A stretch of DNA of 64,000 nucleotides, from contig NZ_JAMZMI010000003.1 of the NCBI RefSeq assembly GCF_024714475.1, positions 610,568 to 674,567 on the forward strand, in the 5' to 3' direction. Below are positions 17,652 to 26,500 of this stretch, one piece after another. The notes under the pieces were generated by a model. It saw nothing but the letters and a program-made list of their open reading frames with translations, made no database searches and was not told the origin of the DNA. The stretch is from Marinoscillum sp. MHG1-6. GTDB lineage: Bacteria > Bacteroidota > Bacteroidia > Cytophagales > Cyclobacteriaceae. The translations under genes were made by a program, and so were the position numbers. The number at the start of each line of letters is the position of its first letter. The first letter of the stretch is position 1.

Positions 17652-19532
17652 TTAAAACAAATACCAGTAAATCATTAATACCATAATAAAAAGCATGAAT
17701 GCCAGCTGTGTCTGAATACCAGGCGCCTGGATCTTAGCCAGCGTACGTCCTACCATTCGGGAAAGCCCTGCCAAGCCATTGACTATTCCATCCACTACAT
17801 ACCTATCGAATAACCCGGTCCCTTTACCTAAAATTATTCCCATAAGTCCGGCCCCGTCAACCAATCGATCCACTACCTTTCGGTCCACCAATGCCGCGAA
17901 GTTACTTACGATCAGCGTACCCTGGTTGAAAAAGGCATAAACCCGATCAATCGCCCATCCGCTCAGAAAAAAGCGAATAGCGCCGGTGGCCTCTACTAAG
18001 TTTTTATATTCCAATGCCTTCCTGGCTCCAGGCTTGAATTGTGTGTAGGCATAACCTATTCCCATTGCCACCAGGACAATGGAGGACATCAGGACAATGA
18101 TACCATAAGGAGATTGAACCGGCTCTTCAGGCCCAAACACGTATTCGCCTAAATACCAACCGTGCGCATTGAATGGATTGAATGAAGAAAATATCCAAAT
18201 TGAGCCTAAGGCCAATAATGCAAATGGCATTTTTACGGGTTTCCAGGGCTCGTTAAAGGTCTCATTAGTAACATGCAATCCTTTCCTCACCTCTCCGGTA
18301 AAAACCAGCAGTATTTGTCGAGTGATATAGAAAGGCGTCAGTAATGCCGATACAAAAGCCAGAGCCGGCACTATCAGCACCGGAGCATCCAAACTTGCCC
18401 CAAGTATCCCCTCTTTAGAAAGAAAGCCTGAGGTCAATGGTAATCCTGCCAGTGCCGAACCACAAATGAGGTAAGTCAAAAAGGTAAAAGGAAGATACTT
18501 CTTCAAGCCTCCCATATTTCTCATATCCTGACCATCCACATCATGATTGGCCTTATGCATAAAATGAATGACGTTACCCGCAGCCAGGAATAATCCGGCT
18601 TTAAAAAAGGCATGCGTCCAAAGGTGAAAAATGGAGGACTCGTATGCCCCGACTCCCACGCCCATAATCATATAACCAAGCTGAGAAATAGTTGAGTAAG
18701 CGAGAACCGCTTTAATGTCATTTTGAAATAAGGCAGCAACTGCAGCGATAAATGCCGTCAGTGCTCCTGTGATGGCCACAAGATATAAAGCCACCGGAGT
18801 CAGTACCGGATAAACACGAACCAACAAGTAAATGCCGGCTGTTACCATCGTTGCAGCATGAATCAGCGCAGAAACCGGCGTTGGACCCGCCATGGCTTTA
18901 TTCAACCATCCAAAAAATGGGAATTGAGCAGATTTACCGAATGCACCTATTGCCAGGGCAATACCTGCAAAGGTTAGCCATCCGGTATTTTCGATAGGGT
19001 TTAACTCTGAAATGTACGCTTGACCAAACATGGTGATCAAAACGATGATGCCAATGATCAACCCGGCATCAGCTACCCTGTTAACCATGAAGGCCGTTCG
19101 CGCACTGGTCGCTTTTTCTGTCTCTTTAAACCAAAATCCAATCAGGAGATAAGAAGAAAACCCTACCATCTCCCAAAACACGAATAACAACAACAGGTGA
19201 TCTGAAATCAACAGGCCCAGCATGGAGGTAGTGAAAAAGCCCAGCTTAAACCAATACCTGCCTAGACCCGGGTCGCCACACATGTAATGCATGGAAAAAA
19301 TATGTACCAGTAGTGAGATGAAGTACACCAATGACACCAACACCGCACTCAAATGATCAATGTAGATACCCAATTCGATCCCAGGCACCCAGGACCAACG
19401 AATCACTTCCGGATCAATGGTCAGTAATCTTAAAGCCTGAATCAGACCTGCACCAATAAACAAAGCCGGTAGACGATAGCTTTTACCCGACTGAAAAAAA
19501 TAGCCGAGTACCCCACCAATTAGCGGAAGCAA
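17652..19532 (-). CDS. nuoL: NADH-quinone oxidoreductase subunit L
   Basis: 626 aa as given from TTG 19532. 'FPFFGWLNKAMAGPTPVSALIHAATMVTAG' and 'DIKAVLAYSTISQLGYMIMGVG' are the NuoL pumping signatures. The C-terminal region carries the long amphipathic helix that spans the membrane arm. The start is uncertain: the frame is open up to the nuoK stop and encodes the rest of a first membrane helix ('ILHIASVLL'), but no ATG is present. A rare start (for example CTG 19568) is possible. This is a place where automated start calls may truncate the protein. Confidence 0.92.
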   Translation of the reverse strand: MLPLIGGVLGYFFQSGKSYRLPALFIGAGLIQALRLLTIDPEVIRWSWVPGIELGIYIDHLSAVLVSLVYFISLLVHIFSMHYMCGDPGLGRYWFKLGFFTTSMLGLLISDHLLLLFVFWEMVGFSSYLLIGFWFKETEKATSARTAFMVNRVADAGLIIGIIVLITMFGQAYISELNPIENTGWLTFAGIALAIGAFGKSAQFPFFGWLNKAMAGPTPVSALIHAATMVTAGIYLLVRVYPVLTPVALYLVAITGALTAFIAAVAALFQNDIKAVLAYSTISQLGYMIMGVGVGAYESSIFHLWTHAFFKAGLFLAAGNVIHFMHKANHDVDGQDMRNMGGLKKYLPFTFLTYLICGSALAGLPLTSGFLSKEGILGASLDAPVLIVPALAFVSALLTPFYITRQILLVFTGEVRKGLHVTNETFNEPWKPVKMPFALLALGSIWIFSSFNPFNAHGWYLGEYVFGPEEPVQSPYGIIVLMSSIVLVAMGIGYAYTQFKPGARKALEYKNLVEATGAIRFFLSGWAIDRVYAFFNQGTLIVSNFAALVDRKVVDRLVDGAGLMGIILGKGTGLFDRYVVDGIVNGLAGLSRMVGRTLAKIQAPGIQTQLAFMLFIMVLMIYWYLF

Positions 19533-19572
19533 CAGAACAGATGCGATATGAAGGATATAGGCGCTCAGGATA

Positions 19573-19881
19573 TTAGTTCTTTAATTGATTTAACTCGTCC
19601 AGATTCGTTGATCGATACTGCTTGTAGATATTCAATAGGATCGCTAATGCAATCGCCGCCTCCGCGGCAGCCAACACCACTGAAAAAACGGCAAAAACCT
19701 GCCCGTCCAGGGTCGGATCAAATTTTGAAAACGCCACCAAATTAAGATTGGCTGCATTCAGGATCAATTCTATTCCAAGCAGCACAAATACTCCGTTCTT
19801 CTTAATGAGAATTATGGCCAGCCCTACGCAAAAAATGAAGGCTGAAAGCAGGAGATAATATATCAAAGGAATTGCCATCAT
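19573..19881 (-). CDS. nuoK: NADH-quinone oxidoreductase subunit K
   Basis: 102 aa, three membrane helices, the usual NuoK length. It contains 'VFVLLGIELILNAANLNLVAF' with the conserved membrane Glu in helix 2, and 'VLAAAEAAIALAILLNIYKQ' with the Glu of helix 3. Its start overlaps the nuoJ stop by 4 nt (ATGA), indicating translational coupling. Confidence 0.95.
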   Translation of the reverse strand: MMAIPLIYYLLLSAFIFCVGLAIILIKKNGVFVLLGIELILNAANLNLVAFSKFDPTLDGQVFAVFSVVLAAAEAAIALAILLNIYKQYRSTNLDELNQLKN

Positions 19882-20378
19882 TGATCCGATTTTTTAGCCA
19901 GGAATGCCGCTCCAACCAGAGCCATCAACAATAAAAATGCAATTAACTCAAATGCAATCAAATGATCCGTGAGATATAACACTCCAATCTGCTTCACCTG
20001 ATCAGTAGAGGTCACTTCTTCTCCCCAGGCCAGATTTACATCAAAAATCGATTGGGTCAGCAGCACAAAAAATGCTAATGAAACCAACACCCCGGGAATT
20101 ACCTGATGATGCGCTGTAAAGACTCCTTCATCACCGGATCGTTTTGTCAGCATTACGCCAAAGATGAGTAGCACCACAATGCCACCTGCATAGATCAATA
20201 TCTGCACGACAGCCATAAACTCGGCATTCAGCAATACATAGATCGCAGCCATACCCAGTAAACTGATAGCAAAAGCGAAAGCCGCCCTGATGATGTTTTT
20301 GGTAATCAACAAATAGATCAGCGGAACGACAATCATTGCCGCAAAAGCAAAAAACAATATGTTAAGAGTCATCTCCAT
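19878..20378 (-). CDS. nuoJ: NADH-quinone oxidoreductase subunit J
   Basis: 166 aa, five membrane helices. It contains 'AVVQILIYAGGIVVLLIFGVML', the flexible pi-bulge region of TM3 typical of NuoJ/ND6. The start overlaps the end of nuoI by 17 nt in a different frame. Confidence 0.93.
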   Translation of the reverse strand: MEMTLNILFFAFAAMIVVPLIYLLITKNIIRAAFAFAISLLGMAAIYVLLNAEFMAVVQILIYAGGIVVLLIFGVMLTKRSGDEGVFTAHHQVIPGVLVSLAFFVLLTQSIFDVNLAWGEEVTSTDQVKQIGVLYLTDHLIAFELIAFLLLMALVGAAFLAKKSDQ

Positions 20379-21426
20379 CGTCTTTAGGCTTGCGTTTGAT
20401 CACTGGTCTCGGACGAAACTTCGGTTTTTCCGCAGAGGGCTCCTTCTTCTCTTCTGCCCCCGATTGAGTTTTATCTTCCTCGCCCTTATATCCTTCATCC
20501 TTCTTTTTTACCACCGGACGTGGCTTGAAAACCGGCTTTGGTTTAGACTCTTTCTTTTCTTCAGTCTCAGCTGACTCCTCAGATTTCTTTTTAACCATCG
20601 GTTTCGGTTTGAAAACCGGTCTTGGCTTAGCCTTGGCCTCTTCAGTTGATTCAGTCTTTGCTTCTTTCGATTCCTCCCCTTCCTTTTTCTTAATCATTGG
20701 TTTTGGGCGAAACTTCGGTTTTGGCTTTTCTTCTGACGTAGACTCTGAACTTTCTGTTTTGGGTTTTGAAACCATCGGCTTCGGTCGAAAGGCAGGCTTT
20801 GGTTTTACGGCACTCTGTTCCGTAGAAGAAGAAGCTGATTCACTTGTTGGTGCGACTGGTTTTGCTTTTGCCTCCGCTTTTTTCTTATCTGCCTCTTCTG
20901 CCTCCTGTCTTTTCTGCGCAATTTCCACCAGGCTCATTTCAGCAAACGAGTATTTATGGTCCCGAACATCAAATTCACTGAAGTCATAAACCTTCGTCAT
21001 AGTCAAACACTCCGTTGGACATACGGTCGTACAAAGTCCACAGAAGCAGCACTTACCCATGTCGATATCAAACTTCGCAGCATGAATACGCTTGGCGGTG
21101 CCGTCGGAGGTGTAACCGATGGTTTCAGTGGCCTTGATAGGTTCTATTTCGATACAGTCTACCGGACAGACTTTCGCGCATTTATCACAGACAATACAGT
21201 CGTCAATTTCATTATGCAGACGGTAACGACCATTATCAGGAACCGGCAATGATTCTTTTGGATACTGAAGCGTTACAATTCCCCTATCCAGTTCGAAATA
21301 ATCCTCTTCTTTAATCCCTATTGGTTTACGCGATTTGGTCGCATCCAACAGGTATCCGAAGGTCAGTTTCATGCCCCCCGAAATACTTTTGAAGGAATCG
21401 ATGATATTTTGGAAATACTTGCTCAT
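20362..21426 (-). CDS. nuoI: NADH-quinone oxidoreductase subunit I with long repetitive Lys/Pro tail
   Basis: 354 aa from the ATG at 21426, which overlaps the nuoH stop (ATGA). The first ~165 residues are a normal 8Fe-8S ferredoxin subunit. Cluster ligands lie at C77, C80, C83, C87 ('CIVCDKCAKVCPVDC') and C126/C127, C129, C132, C136 ('CCFCGLCTTVCP'). From about residue 170 an extra low-complexity tail begins, nearly doubling the protein. It holds five copies of a P-x-F-[RK]-P-[KR]-P-[MV]-[VI]-x-K motif (near residues 211, 237, 270, 298, 335), separated by Glu/Ser/Thr-rich acidic linkers. Standard NuoI is 160-230 aa. The tail stays in frame and ends at the nuoJ overlap, so it is not a frameshift product. 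Confidence 0.92.
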   Translation of the reverse strand: MSKYFQNIIDSFKSISGGMKLTFGYLLDATKSRKPIGIKEEDYFELDRGIVTLQYPKESLPVPDNGRYRLHNEIDDCIVCDKCAKVCPVDCIEIEPIKATETIGYTSDGTAKRIHAAKFDIDMGKCCFCGLCTTVCPTECLTMTKVYDFSEFDVRDHKYSFAEMSLVEIAQKRQEAEEADKKKAEAKAKPVAPTSESASSSTEQSAVKPKPAFRPKPMVSKPKTESSESTSEEKPKPKFRPKPMIKKKEGEESKEAKTESTEEAKAKPRPVFKPKPMVKKKSEESAETEEKKESKPKPVFKPRPVVKKKDEGYKGEEDKTQSGAEEKKEPSAEKPKFRPRPVIKRKPKDDGDDS

Positions 21427-22481
21427 GAGATCACCCAAATTTTCCAGATTCCGATTAAGAACAAGAGTAGAATGGCTACAGGCGTGAGATATTTCCAACT
21501 CAGACTCATTAGTTGGTCAACTCTCAATCGCGGATACGTCCAGCGAGCCATAATTTGAAGAAAAATAAAGAAAGTGGCTTTCCCAAACAACCAAATCACC
21601 CCCCATACCGGTCCATTCGTCATTTCTGCCAACTCAAAGCTGCCTATATTCGGGAAGGGCGAATACCATCCCCCAAAGAAAAGTATGGCCGCCAAAAACG
21701 ACACCAGCAGCATCATTCCATACTCAGAGAGCATGAATAACCCCCAGCGAAATCCTGAATATTCAGTATGATAGCCCCCGATCAACTCAGATTCAGATTC
21801 CGGCAAATCAAAAGGAACACGGTTAGATTCCGCCAATCCGGAAATAAAGAAAATGATGAAAGCTATGATCAATAGCGGCATAGAGAATATGTTCCACGAC
21901 AGAAATCCTCCCGTCGCATTTATTTTTAACCCCTTAATTCCAAAAAGAAAACTTTCTTCTGTGGCATATATTCCTTGTTGGGTCACCATTTCCTGCAAGT
22001 CCAGGGTTTGTGCAACCATCACAACACAAAGGACACTTAGACCTAAAGGAATTTCGTAGGAAACTATTTGCGCAACAGATCGCATGGCACCAAACAGAGC
22101 GTATTTGTTATTTGACCCCCAACCTGCCAAAAGGATACCTAGCACGTCTAGTGAAACAACGGATAGTAAGAAAAACAGTCCGGCATCAATCACTGAGCCC
22201 GAAACACCTTCCGTAAGAGGAAGCACCGCATAGCCAGTGAAAATGGCTCCGAAAACAATGATTGGAGCTGCAAGAAAGAGTAGCTGATCAACAGCCTTTG
22301 GCCTCAAATCTTCCTTTTGAAGCATTTTCAGGAGATCGGCAACCGTTTGAACGATACCTTTAGGTCCTACCTCCATGGGTCCTAATCTGTTCTGCACAAA
22401 GCCCGCAATTTTCCTTTCGCCGTAGACGCCGACTACCACGAACCCTAGTAGAAATGGAAGAAATACCAGAAATGTGATCAT
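21423..22481 (-). CDS. nuoH: NADH-quinone oxidoreductase subunit H
   Basis: 352 aa, eight membrane helices. Signature segments are 'ERKIAGFVQNRLGPMEVGP' near the N-terminus and 'AESNRVPFDLPESESELIGGYHTEYSG' in the quinone-site loop. It forms the quinone chamber and connects the peripheral and membrane arms. It is the first gene of this cluster. nuoA-G are not upstream, so complex I genes must be split between at least two loci in this genome. Confidence 0.95.
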   Translation of the reverse strand: MITFLVFLPFLLGFVVVGVYGERKIAGFVQNRLGPMEVGPKGIVQTVADLLKMLQKEDLRPKAVDQLLFLAAPIIVFGAIFTGYAVLPLTEGVSGSVIDAGLFFLLSVVSLDVLGILLAGWGSNNKYALFGAMRSVAQIVSYEIPLGLSVLCVVMVAQTLDLQEMVTQQGIYATEESFLFGIKGLKINATGGFLSWNIFSMPLLIIAFIIFFISGLAESNRVPFDLPESESELIGGYHTEYSGFRWGLFMLSEYGMMLLVSFLAAILFFGGWYSPFPNIGSFELAEMTNGPVWGVIWLFGKATFFIFLQIMARWTYPRLRVDQLMSLSWKYLTPVAILLLFLIGIWKIWVIS

Positions 22482-22860
22482 ACAGAACTGAGAATCGCCT
22501 TTTATGCAATCGCGAAGTTAAAGTATGAAGACCATAGCCAAGCCTAAAGAGTGACTAAAAAGGACTCAAAAGAATAATATTCTAAAATATTGCTATCAAG
22601 ATAAAAATCTAACAATTCACCGGATTTATTGTTGTAAAATTATCAACCACAGATTATCGGGTCGGTTATTTTTTTCGAATACTTAAAATTTCCAGCCAAA
22701 TCATTGACAAACATGAAATTATTCGCATCCACACTTTACAAATCCAGTCACTTATTTAGTATAAAATTTTGTTAAATGTTAATTTTGAATATAAAACATA
22801 GAAATACACCACCTATTAACTAGATATTTACCTATGTTTTAAAATAAAATTTTGACATAC
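22482..22860. promoter_or_regulatory. AT-rich divergent intergenic region (nuo operon / small exported protein)
   Basis: About 380 bases without a gene. It must hold the minus-strand promoter for the nuo cluster and a plus-strand promoter for the next gene. TAATTTTG at 22780-22787 fits the Bacteroidota -7 element (TAnnTTTG), but the -33 box is only a partial match (TTTA near 22756), so this is a weak call. No RNA gene or repeat was seen. Confidence 0.3.
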
Positions 22861-23334
22861 ATGAAGAGGATTTTACTACTACTACTACTTGGATCCTTCT
22901 CTATCCAGGTTAGAGCTCAAGATATATACGAGTTCGATTACATCGAAGACAAATTAGATTTATCCATTTTAGATGACTCCTTCAATTATTCTCACTTTAT
23001 GGGAGAAACCATTGGAAAAAAGTTAGAGCTCTTAAAGCTGTCTTATACCTGGCAGGAAGATCCTACACCTACAAGCCCCACTGCACTTACCGTAGTGGAG
23101 AAGCCTATGATCTACAATAACATCAAGAAAATTGAACGGTATTATAAAAAGGCAATCAAAAAAGGGGAGATTTCGGAGGAACAAGCTGCGAACGAATTTG
23201 AAGGGATAATAGACATCGCCTTATTCGTTAGGTATCAAAAGACTGATCAATTAGAATCACGTTTAGAATCAATCAAGGAGGAACGAGAGATGGTTCAATT
23301 GTTTACCAACAATATTCAGCTCAATTATTATTGA
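22861..23334 (+). CDS. small exported protein of unknown function
   Basis: 157 aa from ATG 22861; an in-frame TTG three codons upstream is less likely. There is a signal peptide of eight straight leucine-rich residues ending '...IQVRAQ'. The mature part is charged, mostly helical, and ends in a coiled region ('KTDQLESRLESIKEEREMVQ'). I recognise no family. It stands alone between the nuo operon and a strong terminator. Confidence 0.7.
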   Translation: MKRILLLLLLGSFSIQVRAQDIYEFDYIEDKLDLSILDDSFNYSHFMGETIGKKLELLKLSYTWQEDPTPTSPTALTVVEKPMIYNNIKKIERYYKKAIKKGEISEEQAANEFEGIIDIALFVRYQKTDQLESRLESIKEEREMVQLFTNNIQLNYY

Positions 23335-23353
23335 TTTATAGTTTGTGAGTTTT

Positions 23354-23387
23354 AGCCATTCTTAATTTCTAAGGATGGCTTTTTTTT
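23354..23387 (+). terminator. intrinsic terminator after the small exported gene
   Basis: Stem AGCCATTCTTA / TAAGGATGGCT (one G-U) with a short loop, followed by seven T. A textbook rho-independent terminator. Confidence 0.9.
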
Positions 23388-23442
23388 GTTTGGATGAACC
23401 ACAAACCTTATTCCTCCGCCGTGAGCGCAATAAGCTTATTAA

Positions 23443-23479
23443 ATTAAGAAGGGGATGCTAAAAGCATCCCCTTCTTAAT
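23443..23479 (-). terminator. intrinsic terminator of the TPR-CHAT gene
   Basis: Perfect 16-bp stem (arms 23443-23458 and 23464-23479) with a 5-nt loop, lying just downstream of the CHAT gene stop on the minus strand and followed by TTTAAT. Confidence 0.85.
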
Positions 23480-23506
23480 TATTCTGTATTGACTCGTTTC
23501 AAAACA

Positions 23507-26500
23507 TTACTCTTTAGCCACCATCATGAAAGCTCCCCAATAAATTGGATCGGCATAATCCTTCTTAATTGTTTGCTGAGCGAGGTTAAATGCTTCTCTT
23601 TTACTTTGACCAGAGATCCAGTTCTTATAAAACTCCACCATCAATTTTTGTGTGACCTCATCTGAGACCTTGAACAAACTCATGATCATGGCATCTGCTC
23701 CGGCTACCAAAAAGGAACGCTGCAACCCAAATACACCCTCTCCCTGCTCGATTTCTCCCCGGCCGGTTTCACATGCACTCAATACAATCAATTCAGTCTT
23801 ATCAAAATTAAGGTTCATCGCTTCGTGTGCCGTAAGTACTCCATCAGCGATATTATAATTATCCGTAGCGTCCAAAAGCACTTCACCACCATATCTTGTC
23901 AGTAGGCCGGATCTCTCCAACGGATTATCATTGTCTAACAGGCCAAATTGCACTTTCTTTCTTGGCTTATCATCAAAGAAACCATGTGTGGCAATATGCA
24001 CAAGGGTCACGTTATCCTGCCCTTTGATTAATTCCTCTGTTGCTGAACTCTCCAAATAGGTATCAACCTTCCAGCCATTCTGTTTCAACAGATCCCCAAT
24101 AAGTTTGACCTCCTTCTCCGTTCCCGGCAGCTGAGGAACTTTTGCATTTCCAATTGCACGTGAGGGGTTCTCCTCAATAACTTCTTCATACCGATCATCC
24201 TTACTGTAGTATGTTGGGTTCCCGAAAAGCATTGCCACATTTCCTTCATCCCCACTCAACAAACGAAGCTTCCTGGCCTCTTTGGAACGGTGAGCTGGCA
24301 ATGTCTTGGTGTTACTGACCACTCTTATGTTATGGTTATCAATTACATAGCCTCCTCCCGCAAGAGCTAAAGCCTCCAGATTTATTTGATTGTAAACTCC
24401 ATCAGGAGATAGGTATACCACGTCCCTACCATCAAGAGCCTCCTCAATAGGTTTCCAGAAAATTTTATATGATTCCTCATCCCTAATTTTGAACTTGATA
24501 CTGTTTCTAAGTCGATTGAAGGCCTTATGCTCCATCTCTGCTCCATTTTCCAATAGGACCAGGGTCGGATTCCTTCTGGTATCCGAGGTAACAACCAGAG
24601 CCGCATACCTTACTTTGTCTTCATTAAAGTCGTCATCAAACTCCCGATACCTGATAATTTCAACAGCTGCCTCGTTTTTCTTCAGAACATCTTTTACATC
24701 ACCCCAGACATAATCCACTGTTTCATATGTCCTGGCAAAATCTTCTGACTGTTCGCTTAGTGACTTTTCAAGCTGAGCTATCTCATCTTTTAAGCCCTTC
24801 ACGTCAACTTCATTTGCTGCCAGGCTTTCCTCAGACTGGGCCAGAGTGTTAGTGAGGTACTCCTTTTTTTCCACCCAGTTCTCAAACATATTGATCAATG
24901 TGGTATCACCACTATTAATAATAGCATTTCTGGTTTTGATGGATGAATTGAGAAGTAAGCCTTTAGTTGCAAGGGCGAAGTCATACATGTTTTCGAGGTA
25001 TTTTTCCTTTCTCTCCATGTAGGCAACCGCTACTGTATTATAGAATTCGAAGTCAGGCTTGATTTTATTCCAGAACCTCGTTTTTTCGTCTTCACTCAGC
25101 GTCGGGAAATAAAGCTTGGTATAATCCAAATAGGCTTCAGTAGTCTCTGCAAGAATATCCTCAACCTTCGCGATTTCACCATCGATGTAGTAGGACTGCG
25201 CAAGCCTACTCTGGGTCTTGAGATACTCCGGATGCTCCCGACTAAATATTTTTCTGAAGTATCGGGAAGCTCTTTCATATTCATTCTTCGCTTTCGAAAA
25301 ACGTTTCTTGTACCTGTATATATCACCTTTTAATCTCGCAACTTCTCCCGAGCTAATATTTTTATTACCCAGCACATCCGCCCAAATTTCATCTGCCATA
25401 TCCAGCAATACCAGAGCAGTATCTAACTCATTCTTCTCAATATGGATGTAGGCCAGGTTCTTGATCGCTTCAGCATACAACGGATGTTTAGTGTCAAAGT
25501 TTTCTTCTATGATCTCCTTAGCTTTTACAAAGTTTTCTTCGACCACAGAAAGGTCGTCGCCCAGATGAAAGCGTAACATTCCTATATCCGTAAGTGACCT
25601 GGCAATGAGCACATGATTTTCTCTCAACTTACTGTTTCGCAGGTTATATACCTCCATGGCGTTTACCAAACCAGCCGGATAATTACCCAAATGAAGGTAT
25701 AAGGCCACTAACATGGCCTGATTATCAGCATAGTAAAGTGTGGTATCCCCGTAAACCTGTCTGGTAATATCTAAAGATTTACGAATGTTTTTTTCGGCTG
25801 CCGGGTAGTCACCCTTAATCATAAAAACTTCCCCTAGTGCATTGTATGGTTTAATCAGGCGGCGACTCAAATCGCCATGCATTTTAATCTTCTCCTTGAT
25901 GACATCGTGTAGCAAATCTTCCGTCTCCGAGTAATTTCCTAAACGGGTATTAATCGAAGCCAGATCCTCAATAGAATTCAGTAAGATGGTCCGACTTTCC
26001 TTACCTAGCTTCTTACCTATCGATTTTGACTTGTAAAGCAGATTTTCAGCCTTATCATAAAGCCCGATGGTAGCGTAGAGTATAGCAGCAGAATTGAGTG
26101 CCTTGATATACTCACCACTAATCTTCTCCCCGTCTCTTCTGATCATCTTTAAGGCATCATCCGTAAGCCCTTCCGCCTCACGGTAATAACCTCCTTTGAT
26201 CAACCAGCTCGCCAGGGTCGCCATTTGTGTACCTAATTCAACTCCCGGCACTTCTTTATTTTGTTCAAGACCAAAGAAGGCATGACGGTTGTATTTGATA
26301 CCCGTTTCATAGTCGCCTTTAATGGTTAGGTATTCATTCAAACTATTTACAATGTCCACATAGGTGTTTTTGGTAAAATAGTACTGCGTGAACACATTAT
26401 CATAGGGCCTAGGATCTAATAATTTGAAAGCCTGGATAGGCGTTTCGGTAAAGTTGAGATAGAAGTTCGCCAGCTTGATATCAAACAAATCCCTATAAAG

